A stretch of 64,000 bases of DNA. It comes from Eonycteris spelaea (taxonomy: Eukaryota; Chordata; Mammalia; Chiroptera; Pteropodidae). Position numbers and translations under genes: made by a program. The notes beneath the pieces are model-generated. The model ran no database searches. It was given only the letters and a program-made list of their open reading frames with translations, and was not told the DNA's origin. The stretch is taken from contig PUFA01000081.1 in NCBI GenBank assembly GCA_003508835.1, forward strand, positions 5,394,001 to 5,458,000. The letters run 5' to 3'. Below, piece by piece: positions 1 to 11,189 of the stretch. Each line of letters opens with the position of its first letter. Within the stretch, counting starts at the first letter, position 1.

Positions 1-179
1 TAAACTTTCCAGAAATATAAGAAGATTAGGATCTACATATTAAAGGGCCTACGGATAGCTGTTAAATTTAATTAAGAATAATCAGCTCCAAGACATTTCT
101 TAGTCAGAAATACCTGATGGGATTTTAATTGTGATTGCACTGAATCTGAAGATAAATTTGAGCATTGACATATTAACGA

Positions 180-1425
180 TATTGAGTTTTTCAAATCCAT
201 ACATGTGGTATCTTTTTTTTGCATCTTAGTTTCTTTCTTCAATAGTTTTCAGTGTAAAATTCTTACACTTATTTTGTTAAACATATTTCTATTTATTTTG
301 TTCCTTTGATATCATTGTGAATTGATTGTGGAATTTCATTCTCAGATTTTTTTTTTGCTAGCATATGAAATACAGTAGATTTTGCCCAGATCTTGAATAC
401 TAATTTACTTATTAATTATAATCACCTGGCAGATTCCTTAGAATTTTTTACACAGACAAGATTATATCATCTGCAATAATGATATTCTATTTCTTTCAAA
501 TATGTATAACTTTTATTTTTGCCTTTTTATACTGACTACATTAAACAGTAGAAGTGGTGAGATGGACAGCCTTGTTTGTTTCTGATCATAAGGGAAGGCT
601 TCAATTTTTCATCATTAAAAATCATGTTAGCTGAGGTCTTTTTCATGGATACCCTTTATTAATTTAAAGAACTTCCCTTTTAAATTTGTTGAGGATTTAT
701 TTTCTCTTAGTATAAATGGGTGTTGGATTTTTTTCAAGCACTTTTTTAATGTATGAGATGATCATGTGTTTTGTCCTTATTCTATTAATATGGTATATTA
801 TACTAATTAACTTTCAAATCTTAGAATAAGCTTGAATTTCTGAGATAAAGGAATTTATCTGATTTCATGATATTACAATTCTTTATATATAGTGCTGGAT
901 TTGATTTGCTTATTTCCTTAAGAATTTTTGTGTCTGTGTTCCCGAGAGATATTGGTCTGTAGTTTTTTTATAATGTCTTTGGTTTTGGTATGTTGGTAAT
1001 ATTGGTATCACACAATGATTTGAGAAGCATTCTCTCCTTTTATTTTTTTTTCTGAAAAAGTTTGTACGAGATTAGGATTCTCTATTAAGACAGAAAAAAA
1101 CAAATGTTTGATAGAGTTCAATAGGAAAGCCAACTGGACCTAGGATATTTTTTTTGTTTTGAAAAGTTATTATTATTTAAATTTTTTTAATGCAATGTTG
1201 TTGTTTGACATGGGTCAATTCAGATTTTCTGTTTTTCTCGAGACATTTTTTGGTAATTTGTGTTTCTTCTAGGAATGTGTCTATATTTTTTAAATTGTCT
1301 AATTTGTTAGCATCAAATTTTTTCATAACATTCCCTTATCCGTACATTAATTTCTATAGGGTTGAAAATAATGTCCTGATTTCATTCCTAATTTTGGTTA
1401 TTTGTGTTTTCTCTCCTTTTCCCTG
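180..1425 (-). mobile_element. L1 LINE fragment, ORF2 reverse-transcriptase region, antisense
   Basis: Reads as the reverse complement of mammalian L1 ORF2. Landmarks appear in the expected antisense order: 'agaagtggtgagatgga' near 550, the 'gagatgatcatgtgttttgt' stretch near 755, 'gatattggtctgtag' near 948 and 'ccaactggacctaggat' near 1130. All frames are broken by stops and indels, so it is a dead, strongly diverged copy of an older L1M type. No 3' UTR or poly-A end is visible, so both ends look truncated. The short ORFs over it are by-products. Confidence 0.8.
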
Positions 1426-1429
1426 AAAA

Positions 1430-2095
1430 GAGAAGGAACTATATAGAAGTTATAACAACCAGATAAGAAAAAAAAAAGTGATGCTGAAGTCAGCCAGTGG
1501 AGAGGAAATGGAGACAAACATATGGATGTGAGAAAGACTTCAGGGCAAAAATAGTCAGCACTGGTGGTGAGGAATCACAGACGGTGTTGAGGGTGGTGGG
1601 TGTGGTAGAGGCTGGGGGAGGTCAAGCTGTTTCTCAGATTACTAAATTGGCTCTCAGGGCAGATGGTGATGTCATTTCACAAATCTTTGGATCCTAACAG
1701 AGGAAGTCAATTTTGAGGCCAAAGTCAATTGGTTTTGCATTCAACAGGCACATATCTTATCCTCTAGAAAGGTAACAAATTAACACAAATTATGCAGATT
1801 AAACTATTGAGTTTTCTTTCAAGGTGCAAGTGATGCTAAACATTATAACAGGTTAGTGTAGAGGAAATCTTTGAGGGAAGCAGATCTGCAAGACTCCTGT
1901 AGGTATCAAGGGTGTTTGCTGGCCCCAGGAGCTTTCCTCCATCTCCATTGCTGACACTCTGTTTGTGGCATTTCACAGTATTTCATCCTTTCATAGAAGG
2001 GTAAACAGTATGTGGACAACTAAGACCAAGTCACACTTAGGGAGTTCTCATGATACATTATTATATAACTGTGCTTTTCATTTTCTGTATTCTGA
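1430..2095. other. No recognisable gene or repeat
   Basis: Apparently unique sequence. The part at 1490-1740 is richer in G and A than its surroundings and could be a decayed repeat, but I cannot assign it. Confidence 0.4.
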
Positions 2096-2099
2096 TGAT

Positions 2100-2660
2100 T
2101 TGACATCTGGTTCTTGATGACCCTGGAGAAACTGTTCTTCCAGGGTTAGACAGTTCCCAGAGATAGCATACAACTGCCTGCAAATTGTCTTTTCATATGC
2201 AAACTAACCAACCCAGAGTCCCCACCCCACCACTTCCTTAGTCTGGCGGCTCACATTCCAGGCCACTATCTACCCACCTTAAATACTTCAAGGCCAGATA
2301 CCAGACTACTAGGAAAAGCCCTTACACTCCAGAGTCCATTGAAATTATTCAGGCTAACTAATCCTATACTGTTTAACCTGCTTTATCCCTTCCTTCCCAT
2401 AAACACACACACACACACACACACACACCACACACCACACACACCACACACACACACACTAAAGGTTCCCGCATGCATTTTCCCCATTCCCTCAGCCTCC
2501 TGACCTGTGTTCCCAGTAGTTCTGTGTGCCTCCCCGCCTCCTCCATCGTATGGTATGCCCCTTCTTCTTGAGAACTGTGAGTAAGTAATAGCTATTTTTT
2601 TCAAAGGCAGTCATCTTCTGATCTATGGCCCTTGCCATACCTAAATAAAAATAAAACCTA
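2100..2660 (+). mobile_element. Possible decayed LTR, unassigned
   Basis: A pyrimidine-rich, locally GC-richer block carries an ATATGCAAACTAA-like motif, CCCC-rich stretches, a CA microsatellite and a downstream run of AATAAA-like signals at about 2642-2654. This composition resembles the U3-R-U5 layout of many ERV LTRs. No clear TG...CA ends or target duplication were found, so the call is weak. A chance GC-richer patch is the alternative. Confidence 0.22.
2402..2459. repeat. (CA)n microsatellite with CCA interruptions
   Basis: About 13 uninterrupted CA units are followed by CACACCA-type imperfect units. It lies inside the possible LTR at 2100-2660. Interruptions usually lower length variability, but the pure 5' part could still be polymorphic. 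Confidence 0.95.
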
Positions 2661-2664
2661 TATT

Positions 2665-3950
2665 TTTAAAATAATCAATGAGCAATCTCTCCCACAGTGT
2701 GAGAACAAATTAGGTCTATGAGTGCCTGAGGCACAGAGGAATATGCCTGTACATATTCAGGGCAATTTTCCCCCTCCATTACTAACTCTTCACCATGGCT
2801 GCATCCTAGAACTTTTAAACGAAATGGTCCCCATGACAGCAGAGTGAAAATACTTTTAGAACAGTGTTTGGGATCTAATTATTTCTGTCAAGTCCCAGAG
2901 AGTATTAAGAGATTGATTACACAAAAGTTGTCCTACTGCCATGTTTGCTAGATTCAATCTTATCCTTTTCCCTCAGTTGGGCAAAGAAAGTGGGCAGGAG
3001 CTATTTGTTCCTGTCACTGCACTGATCACTTGCTTCATTCGAGTATGATGTCCATCATAAAGCTCACCAAGCATAGGTGTGCCTGTTGGGGTTTAGCAGA
3101 GATAAAAGGGAGGCACTTTAAACAATGCAGCTGATTCTTCTGACCCTGTCAATGAGCATGTATTTCTCACTATGAGGATGAGATGAGAGTGTGTATCTGC
3201 TATACCTACCATTAGTTACATTTCCTGCATGCCTCTCGCAATAGGAATACATGTATCTCACATGATAAGTGAAATATGTTTCAAATTACAGAATATATTT
3301 ATCGCACACAGGATCCATCGCCTTTATCTATTGATTAAGCAAAGAAGCATTGATTAGGGATATATGCTGCAGGAAAAATTATCTGAGAATGACTTATGTA
3401 AAGATAGCATATTAGATGGACGATTAAAAAAAATCAAGGGTGAATTTGACTATCCTGGATGTTCACCTTTCAACTGATTTTAGAACCTAAACTTCGAGCA
3501 AGACTAGACTTTTTCATACTTGGCACTCACTGTGGGCCAGTCCCAGGCCTGGCACTTGAACTGCGGAGGCACTTGAGGGGCTGAGCGCCTTCTAAGCTTA
3601 TGTACTCACTTGAGCCAAGACATGAACAAGTACAACAAAGTAGTCAAAATCTAGAGTAAACGTCAAATGAGAGGACTATCCAGTACACGGTATTTCAATT
3701 GAATCTTGATAAACAGGTTTGCGCAAGAAAGGAGAATCCTAAGCTTGTGAAATTTGAGAAAAAGAGAAAGAATATCTGAGAAATATAACCCCTCCCCTCT
3801 ATTTGGGCATGTAAACTAGTAAAAGATCAGGAAATTAACAGCCGCCATGAACACAAAGTATGCAGACACAATAACCCTGACACACCGCTTCAGGGAAAAT
3901 TTGCACATGTGCATAAAAAAATCAAATTCCTTTTCTCTGGAGCTTGCTAA
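2665..3950. other. No recognisable gene; mostly unique-looking sequence
   Basis: Nothing here reads confidently as a known repeat. The piece around 3520-3610 has a GC-richer, L2/MIR-like feel, but too little is preserved to call it. Confidence 0.4.
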
Positions 3951-3954
3951 AAGT

Positions 3955-4400
3955 GAAAACACTCCAAATACCCATTAGCAGGTGAATGGATAAACAGCAG
4001 TAGTTAAGGAAATGAATTTGAACTACCTACGAGACAATGTTGTTTAGATATCAACAAGTATGGTTGAGTGAATAAAGCAAAATATGGAAATGATATACAC
4101 CTATGATGCTATTTATGTGAACTAACATAAACACAGAATATACCATATAAGTTAATAATATGCAACAAAACTAAAATGGTGGTTACTTCTGGTGAAACTG
4201 AGAGGGAATCAGGATTGGCAAGAATAATTTGAAAAAAACTTTATATTTAGTAATAATATCCTTTCTCTTTTAGAGATGCATTTTCTATATTTGCTTTTAT
4301 AATTAATATACATTATTATACACAATTAATATACCACATATAAACATGGTAATTATATACCAACTACGTATTTTAAAAAAATTTAAAGTACCATGACAAT
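3955..4400 (+). mobile_element. L1M 3' end (L1MC/ME type)
   Basis: Typical sense-strand L1 3' features are present. They are a 'caaatacccattagcaggtgaatggataaa' type stretch near 3965, a 'tgatgctatttatgtgaa' segment near 4105, and 'ggtggttacttctggtgaa' near 4180. These are the end of ORF2 and the 3' UTR of old L1M elements. The copy is 5'-truncated, highly diverged and without an intact poly-A tail. Confidence 0.7.
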
Positions 4401-4529
4401 TACCAACAAGTTAATTTCAACTGGACTATGAATGCCATCTTCTATTTATATTTTTCAGATTTCTTATTTATCCATCAAAAATCTATCCTTCTCTAACCAA
4501 AACAGGTATTAATTTTCAGAACACAAAGC

Positions 4530-4740
4530 ATGCAGGAGGCCAGCAGGGAAGACAATTTGACTGAAACACCATGGAGAAGATACTAGAAGATGGGGTCCAA
4601 AAATATAAATTGGTGCATTGGGCTCCAGAAGCCTTTAATGCAGGTTAAGAGTTTAGACTTCATGGTCAGCCCACGGGGAAGCATTACTGTTTCTGAGCTG
4701 AAGAACGACATGGTTAAAAGGATAAATCAATATCCATTCT
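4530..4740 (+). repeat. Fragment of an unnamed ancient interspersed repeat
   Basis: Contains the motif series 'aggccagcagggaagacaa', 'gcctttaatgcaggttaaga' and 'ttcatggtcagcc'. It resembles the mammalian-wide repeat whose copies run 'gagccagatcatg... ggactttggctttt... ggaagccactggag'. The pieces at 5505, 16485, 17280, 51700 and 53090 look related. I cannot name the family with certainty. A short ORF over it is not a gene. Confidence 0.4.
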
Positions 4741-5221
4741 TTGCCCTACCTCTTGAAGCGTATCTTTTCACCATCATCTTAGACTTGATAGAACTCTGAG
4801 GAGTTTAGATGTCAGGCAGGAACTTTAAAGATATTTCTCTCTCCAAGGGGTTACTGTTTAAGGAAGGATTTAGACTCTTAAGACTCTAAAACCACATTAA
4901 GAACTGCCCCCTTCCTCTCCTGGATCACCCTTATTCCACCTTATTCCATAGCATGAACTCTCCTAAAAGGCACTTGACGATGATAATGCTTTTTCAACTG
5001 TAAGTAGCTAGCATGTTCAGCCATCAGCAGGGAGAAAGCTCAGTCCATTACTTTCATCTCAGTGGCCCCAGGCTCAGCCTTTCAAAGCAGAAGTGAGCAG
5101 TACCCTGTAGTGAAAGGAGCAAACAATTATGAATAGGGTAACTGAAAAAAGTCACTTATCCTTCCTGAAAGCTCAGAATGTTGCCAAGTTAGTACATTAC
5201 AGAAATAAATAAATGAATGGT

Positions 5222-5461
5222 TTACTGAAAAGGATTAAACATGAAATGTTCATCAATGAGGGGGAAGGATCCACTAATTGTCTCTTTGTCTTTCATACCT
5301 AAAAACAGTCGAATCCTTGAATCTCTCTCATTATGCCTCTTCCAAACTTTTTTCAAAATTACCAAAGAAAGCATCACAAGAAAACCCAGAGAAATAAAAG
5401 GCAAGTGGTAATAGCCAGAAAGGGAGGACATACTCATGCAATCAAGTACCCTGCTGACCAC
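5222..5461 (-). other. Open frame with one possible transmembrane stretch; probably not a gene
   Basis: A 79-codon frame opens at a GTG, with its first ATG about nine codons in. A hydrophobic stretch around residues 20-36 (…FISLGFLVMLSLVILKK…) is followed by a basic and charged tail. That is the layout of a single-pass membrane protein end, but hydrophobic stretches are common in AT-rich noncoding DNA. No family was recognised and no matching neighbouring exon was seen. Confidence 0.12.
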
Positions 5462-5504
5462 ACCATAATATTTTCATAACTGATGGCTTTTAGCCCTCTC
5501 ACTT

Positions 5505-5700
5505 ATTATTGTTTCATTCATTCCTCCATCAATGGACTAAGGGCTGAGTATAAGCTACATACTGTTCTGGGGACCAGTGGGGAAGCACACAATTCTCTGC
5601 CCTCATGGAGCTTACGTTCTAGTGCGGGTAATAGAGAAGTAAACACACAAGCCCCCTGGTAAAGTCATTTCAGGGGTGAGGAGCCCACATGCTGAGTGTA
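5505..5700 (+). repeat. Fragment of an unnamed ancient repeat (5' type)
   Basis: Shows the well-known mammalian-repeat phrase 'tactgttctggggaccagtg', then 'ctgccctcatggagcttacg' and 'ttctagtgcgggtaatagag'. The same phrase order recurs weakly at 16485-16640. It probably belongs to the same family as the pieces at 4530, 17280 and 51700. Confidence 0.5.
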
Positions 5701-6224
5701 AGTACTTGCTAATAGTCTGGGCTGTTATCTCCTAAGACACTCTTCTTATCATCTTCAAGAAACACAGGAGCCCACAATAAAGATACTTTACAGAGGTCGC
5801 TGCTTTCTACTCCTTTCGTAGATATACTGCAGCAGGATTCTGTCTTGTGAGAAGAAAATTGCATTGTCGGAAGAGCGACCATACAGCTTATTTATGAACC
5901 TGAGTGAAATACAAAATATTGTCACTAGAGGGCATGTCGACATGTGTCTTTCTTAAAAAAAAGACAAACTACATTTTGAAGTAAGAAGCCCTCAAAGGGG
6001 CCTATATTTACTGTCAAGTCTCATTTTTACTAAAATCATATTGCAGATGGTGACTGGTAAATGGTATCCTATGTATCTCTCACCAAGCATCATAAAAAAT
6101 TTAGATGTCAAATTACAGTGCATAGCCATTTTTAATCAAAACCACAGACTCTTGGTTCCTCACACTTAATTTTAATAATGATTATAATGCATTAGGCTTA
6201 ATGAAAATCCAAACTTTGTCATTC

Positions 6225-6335
6225 TCCTCCTTGTGTGCCTGAGGAACACCCACTGTTCTTTCAAGGTTCAGCTCGCCCTCTCTTCACAACCTTTCTCACC
6301 TCCCCTTTCTGGGGCGAGGGGTGGGGGTGGTATTA
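6225..6335 (+). mobile_element. L2 LINE fragment, tentative
   Basis: The pyrimidine-rich phrase 'ttctttcaaggttcagctcg' followed by 'cacaacctttctcacctccc' fits the L2 3' region, which in consensus reads like '...aggctcagctcaaatgccacctcctcc...'. It is short and diverged. Confidence 0.5.
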
Positions 6336-6424
6336 CTTTTCTCAACAGCTGTGTGCACTATGGGCACTGTTCACTCACAGTACTATCAAGGCTTAAATAT
6401 TAAACTTCCAAAATTGAGCATCTA

Positions 6425-6575
6425 TGTGTCCTGGGTACTTCTCACCTGTGGACTCTTCTAAATCTTCACCTATTCTGCAAGGAGAAAACTATGACTTCCC
6501 CACTTTAAACATGGAATAAGTTTCAAGCCCAGAGTAGTTGGGAGTCTGAGGCCCTATCATTGAGCCACTAGTGTG
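6425..6575 (-). mobile_element. MIR SINE, antisense
   Basis: Reads as the reverse complement of the MIR core and 3' part ('...cccactttaaacatggaata...' for the usual '...ccattttacagatgaggaaa...'), followed by 'caagcccagagtagttgggagtctgaggcc'-type sequence. Old and diverged. Confidence 0.55.
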
Positions 6576-6589
6576 ATCATCTGTTAACA

Positions 6590-6700
6590 GCTGTTTCTAC
6601 TAGACTGTATGCAATTCGAGGCAGGGATCATGAAGACATTCCTAAAAGCCTAGTGTTTTGCCTGGAGTAGGTTACATGCTCCATAAATACAGGAGTAAAA
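6590..6700 (+). mobile_element. L2 3' end fragment
   Basis: 'tagactgtatgcaattcgag', 'gcagggatcatgaa' and 'cctagtgttttgcctgga' match the typical L2 3' terminus (tagactgtaagctcc...gcagggac...cctagcacagtgcctgg...). Confidence 0.65.
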
Positions 6701-6734
6701 AAATACTATACAAATTCTTATATTTCCTTTTCAA

Positions 6735-6835
6735 GGCTGTGGAGAGGAAATGACATGACATATGCGCAGTGCCTGGTTGCATTCTTAGCACAGAGCAGAT
6801 GCTTTAAAAAGTCCTAATTATTACTGTTAGTGTGT
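6735..6835 (+). mobile_element. MIR 3' tail
   Basis: 'gcagtgcctggttgcattct', 'tagcacagagcagatgcttt' and a trailing 'attattactgttag' fit the 3' part of MIR (cagtgcctggcacatagtaagcgct...attattattat). Confidence 0.55.
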
Positions 6836-6879
6836 TATTGGTCTTATGATAGCATGTTGCTCAGCTGTTAACATAACTG

Positions 6880-7395
6880 AAAATTTAGATAACTCACCAA
6901 GGCCCTGCAAGATCTGGTCTCTGCATAAATTTTCAGCTCTGTCTCTTGACTTATCCCAGCCCCAGTCCATGGAGTCACTTTTCTGTTCCTTGAGTACATG
7001 CTGGTCCCTGCTTCCGGGCCTTAGTGCCTGCTATTCCTTTAGCCTGGGTCACTATTTTCTAGCTCTCCATAGACATCACTTCTCATCCTTTAAGTCTCAC
7101 TTCAGCTATAATCTCAGAGAAACCTTTCCTGGCTACAGGGGCCCTCTTGCCCTGTCTCAACTCCTATCTCTCTCCTTTGTAATGCTAAGCACAGTTTGAG
7201 ATTATTTCATTTATCCAATAACTTTTTTTGTCTCTCTCTCCTTCAACTAGAATGTTCACAAGACTTGGTCCTGTCTGCCTGCATGTACCATTACAGGCTC
7301 AATGCTTTACATACAGTAGGTCATTACTTAAAGGTTTGTTGTTGTTGTTGTACATCCAGTAGGTCATTACTTAAAGGGTTTTGTTGCTGTTGTTC
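6880..7395 (+). mobile_element. L2 LINE 3' region
   Basis: A long, ordered match to the L2 end. It runs 'aaggccctgcaagatctgg', a CT-rich 'ctttcctggctac' (the usual 'ccttccctgacta'), 'caactagaatgttcacaag' and a terminal 'acatacagtaggtcattact'. The two ORFs across it (6846-7199 and 7196-7519) are incidental. The last 87 bases carry a local tandem duplication. Confidence 0.75.
7308..7394 (+). repeat. 43-bp tandem duplication ending in GTT repeats
   Basis: Unit 1 (7308-7350) and unit 2 (7351-7394) both run from 'tac' through 'cagtaggtcattacttaaag' into a GTT-rich tail. Few differences are visible (atac/atcc, an extra G, and GTT versus GCT). The high similarity between units suggests a duplication much younger than the host L2. 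Confidence 0.9.
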
Positions 7396-7487
7396 CAACT
7401 GGAAGGATGTATGCACAAATCAAAGATCAAATAATTTGAAAACTTTAACCCAGGAAATTAAAGGGAGTCTGAGAAAAGAATGGGTGG

Positions 7488-7969
7488 TGTTATGGGTTGA
7501 ATTGTGTTCTCCAAAATAGTATGTTGAAGTCCTGACTCCCACCCCCTACGACCTGTAGATGTTACTTTGTTTGGAAATAGGGTCTTTGCAGATGATCAAT
7601 TTAAGATAGTCATTACAATGGGCTCTGGCCAATATGCCTGTTGTCCTTATAAATAGAGAGAAATCTGGACACAAACACACATAGAGAGGAAAACATTACG
7701 TGATGAACAGACCACAGAGGGAAGACAGCAATGCGAAGACAGAGGTAGAGATTGGAGCTTTTGCTGCTGCAAGCCAAGTAACATCTGCAATCTGCCCCTA
7801 GAGCCTTCAGAGGAAGCATGGTCCTGCTTCCAGTTTGATTTCAGACTTCTATACTCCACTACTGTGAGAGAATGCATTTCTGTTTTGTTTTGTTTTGTTT
7901 TGTTTTGTTTGTTTTGTAAGCCACCTGTTTGTGATACTTTGTTATTGCAACCCTGAGAAACTAATACAG
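7488..7969 (+). mobile_element. MLT1-type LTR (ERVL-MaLR), near complete
   Basis: Starts with 'tgttatgggttgaattgtg' and keeps the MLT1 order: 'atgttgaagtcctgac', 'ggaaatagggtctttgcaga', 'gtccttataaatagagag', 'gatttcagacttctata', 'actgtgagagaatgca', and the end 'ctgagaaactaatacag'. It is longer than the usual LTR of about 370-400 bp, partly because a TTTTG repeat grew at 7881-7917. It is a solitary LTR with no internal retroviral sequence beside it. Confidence 0.82.
7881..7917 (+). repeat. (TTTTG)n pentanucleotide microsatellite
   Basis: About seven units lie inside the MLT1 LTR, at the place where the consensus reads 'ttctgttgttttaagccacc'. This looks like slippage expansion of a TTG/TTTTG seed. 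Confidence 0.9.
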
Positions 7970-8589
7970 GTGGCCAGAATGTCGTAGAGAGATACACATA
8001 GGTTTGGAATCAAACATACTAGGTTTGTTTGAGCCCCAGCTGTGATAACACACAACATGATGTCGTGCGCTGTTGTCTATGAATGACAACACACTTTGTA
8101 ACAAAAATAAAATCTTACATTGGTTTCTCTGCCTCAAAACTCCAGCGAAACAAGCAATAGAGCTCTAAGAGCCAAGATAACAATGGGCTCTGCTGAGCTT
8201 CATCCTTGGTGCCAGGCATGGTTGGGACTCGGGCAGATTCCCCACCCCAGTCTGTGCAACCTGGGACTGACTCTCGGCTTCCCTAGACCTCCAGCCAGCT
8301 CCGTTGGGCCTATGTGGGCTCCTTTCAGAGCTCCAGCACCCCACCAGGCCTTGAAGGTTTCTGATTCAGAGGGATTTTAAAAGGTCCAATTCAACATTTA
8401 AAAGACTTAGCACTGAAGCCTGCTCTTTCACCAAAGTTATGATCTCATCACCACCAGATAGGCCTGTTACTCTATGAAATAGGTTAGGTTACTAGACCCT
8501 TATTTTACTCTTTAGTCCTTATTTGCCACATTGATAATTTATCTAGAATCTACTGGAATTTATCCCTATAAGCAGAAGACAGTAGTCAC

Positions 8590-8735
8590 ATTTTGAAGTC
8601 AGACAGACCAGCATCCAAACTCAAGCTCTGCCCAATTAGCTTTATTGGGTGATATTTGTTCTTATCTGTAAGTGAACCTAACACTCACTTCATAGAACTG
8701 CTGTGAGAGAGTAAATAAGCACTTATTATGGCTGC
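8590..8735 (+). mobile_element. MIR SINE
   Basis: 'ttgaagtcagacagaccagc', 'caaactcaagctctgccc', 'ttcttatctgtaagtgaac' and 'tgctgtgagagagtaaataag' follow the MIR consensus from the tRNA-derived part through the core. Confidence 0.75.
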
Positions 8736-8739
8736 TGAC

Positions 8740-9840
8740 CAAGATCTGACACTATCATTCCGTTGTGCTCTTGCCAGTCTTCCCAGTGCCAGTGAACCAT
8801 TAGTCTGAAAGATCGGAAGTATTTATTTTCAGATTCCATCTAAGTAGACATTAAGTGCAGAGGATATGGCATTAGCGTATCTCAGGATTGGCTAAGTAAC
8901 AAAGTGACTTATTGATGACATATAAGTCATCAATGGCTCATGAGGACCCTCACTTTCCTTTGCATTATGATCAACTACCTTTATTTTAGTGGATGAAAAT
9001 TGATAGACAGCATGCCTCAATTTACTTTCATATGTGGGTGACATACATTATATAATATCACAGAGTTGCTGCATCTTGGAATAAAAAAAAAAAGTGAGTC
9101 AATTTGCCAAAATTTGGAGATTTCTGTGAGAATGCAGAAACATGTTAACTGTAAACAGGTTTTGTCCTACTAATCAAAAACAAAGAAAGTCAGTGTAACT
9201 GTCAGGACAGATGCCACAGAGATAGATTTCATAGCTGGCATCTAAGCAGATCTGTATTGACTGGCTGGAGGAAAAAAAATTTAAGAGAACAAAGACTCCA
9301 CTCTACACACAAGATGGCCAGATGAGATATTGAAAACAAATCCTCTAATAAAACACAGCTTGAAACAGAAGAATTAGGTAAGTGAAATGGATGAATCTGT
9401 GCTATCAGCAGATAGCCGATAAAACCCAGAGAGAGAAGGGCAAATTCATGTTCCACACAAAATCAACTTGGAAATGAAAAACAGAATTGAAAGCCAAAGT
9501 GGTAATAATCTGGCCTAGTGTGACAGAACAAATAGGTGGCAGAGAGGAGATGCACTTGGCTGAAAAAAACAACCAAAAAATGCAACATAAATAGATGGTT
9601 GCAATATGATCTATTTTACTGACAAGGATATTAAAGCCCAAACTATTTTAGGAAGGTCTTTAAAAAAACACAAGATTTATCACTTTCATTTCTTTGACAT
9701 GGGGAGGCGGGGAGGGACCCAATAAAGGTACAAAAACATATGCATACTGTGGGCCCTTCTACAAGACAACTAACTACAATAGCACAGTCCACGTCTTTAA
9801 ATAAAGGGTAGACAGTTTGTGGTGAACAGAAATGAAAGCA
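8740..9840. other. No recognisable gene or clear repeat
   Basis: Unique-looking AT-rich sequence. The ORFs at 9229-9456 and 9405-9641 (minus strand) overlap each other in different frames and show no domain. A GC-rich spot, ggggaggcggggaggg, sits at 9699-9714. Confidence 0.5.
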
Positions 9841-9844
9841 GGGC

Positions 9845-10010
9845 AGGGGTCTTCAGTCTTGGCTGCATAGAGGAAACACCTGAGGAGCTTCAGAAATCCT
9901 CATGCCTGAGTTTCACATCCGGGGATTCTTATTTAACTGCCCTAGGGTACACTCGATGTTGGGTCTTCTTAAAAGATTCCTAGATGATTCTTTTATACAG
10001 CCACGACAAA
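9845..10010 (+). mobile_element. MER5A-like hAT MITE
   Basis: 'ttcagtcttggctgcatag', 'gaaacacctgaggagcttc' and 'cctcatgcctgagtttcaca' match the MER5A left half (...cttggctgcacattagaatcacctgggagctt...cctgggccccac). The 3' part is degraded. Confidence 0.65.
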
Positions 10011-10027
10011 GTCATGACTGCACATAA

Positions 10028-10205
10028 AGGAGCAGTCTTCCAAATTTAGCATGCATCACAATACTGCCACAGATGCTAGGTCATATCTCTAGAGTGTCTG
10101 ATTCAGTAGATCTATGGTGGGATCTGAGAATTTTCATTTGAAATAAATTCCCAGATCATCTCATGCTGGTGGTCCAAGGGACTAGATTTTGATAACACTG
10201 GCCTA
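10028..10205 (+). mobile_element. MER5A-like hAT MITE
   Basis: 'tttagcatgcatcacaat', 'gtctgattcagtagatctat', 'ggtgggatctgagaatttt' and 'tcatgctggtggtccaaggg' follow the related MER5A consensus in order. It lies head-to-tail right after the previous copy. Confidence 0.75.
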
Positions 10206-10984
10206 ACAGAGTTAACAACCAAATACAGTGTATGCAGTTTGATCAGATCCTGATTTTAAAATAAACATACGTAAAAAGATTTTATAAAGACCACTGGGGA
10301 AATTCAAGGTAAATTGGAAACTAAATATTATTATGAGATTTTCATTTTCATAGGTTTGATAATGGTATTGGGTCATGGAGACATAGGTCCTTATTCTGAA
10401 TGCTGAAGTAGATAACTAGTTTTTCCTAACTTTATAATTGTCACACTAATTTTAACTGTTCTGAAGGATTCAAATGGTGCAACACCACATCGCAATATAA
10501 TTTAACCTTGTATTACTTGCTTTATAACTTCTCCAAAAATATTATATTCTCAAGTTTGAATTACATCTGTCAAGGTCACTTTATAACCATAAATAGTACC
10601 ACAGATACATAATACTTGTTGATTATTCTTGAATATACCTTATCACATACCAGATGCTCTTGAGCAGAAGAAACAATTGCTTAATAACTGACATACAATT
10701 TTTAACTTAGAAAAACTGCAATTAATGTAGAAAACATCTTTTAATATTCCATGCAATAGGAAGAGGGCTTAATTGAAATGAGATTTTTTTTTTTTACCCT
10801 AGAAACCTGAGATCTTGTGCAAAATTTTTTCCCATTTTGCATTGTGAATGAGAACACAAAGCTGTCTGGGCTTTATAAATCCTGAAGGATGTTAGTAACA
10901 AAAACTGTCATATCCTGGACACAACAGATCAAAAATAATCCTCCCCAAATATGCCTATGAAAGTAAAGCTTATTCTATGAATTG

Positions 10985-11188
10985 AGGACCCAAAAGCCTG
11001 CATATTTTGTCTGTCTCTGTCAGTCCTATCAATTCTACTTTCAGTTTTGGTTCCCTATCCCTCTGCTCTAGTCTACACATCTATTAGTTTTCATTGAAAT
11101 TTATTCTATTTAACTGGGCTACTATCTCCAATCTCCTCTTCATGTTTTCAATCCATCTACACACTACTGCCAGAAATATATTTCTAAA
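10985..11188 (+). mobile_element. L2 LINE fragment
   Basis: 'tcaatccatctacacactac' and 'tgccagaaatatatttctaaa' fit the L2 region written in consensus as '...ccagagtgatctttctaaaac...'. It ends where the hAT element at 11190 begins and probably served as its insertion site. Confidence 0.5.
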
Positions 11189-11189
11189 C

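Noticed and set aside
8120..8380. 86-codon Pro-rich frame in a locally GC-rich patch
   Set aside because: No domain, no start context or splice evidence. The patch is too short and CpG-poor for a promoter island.
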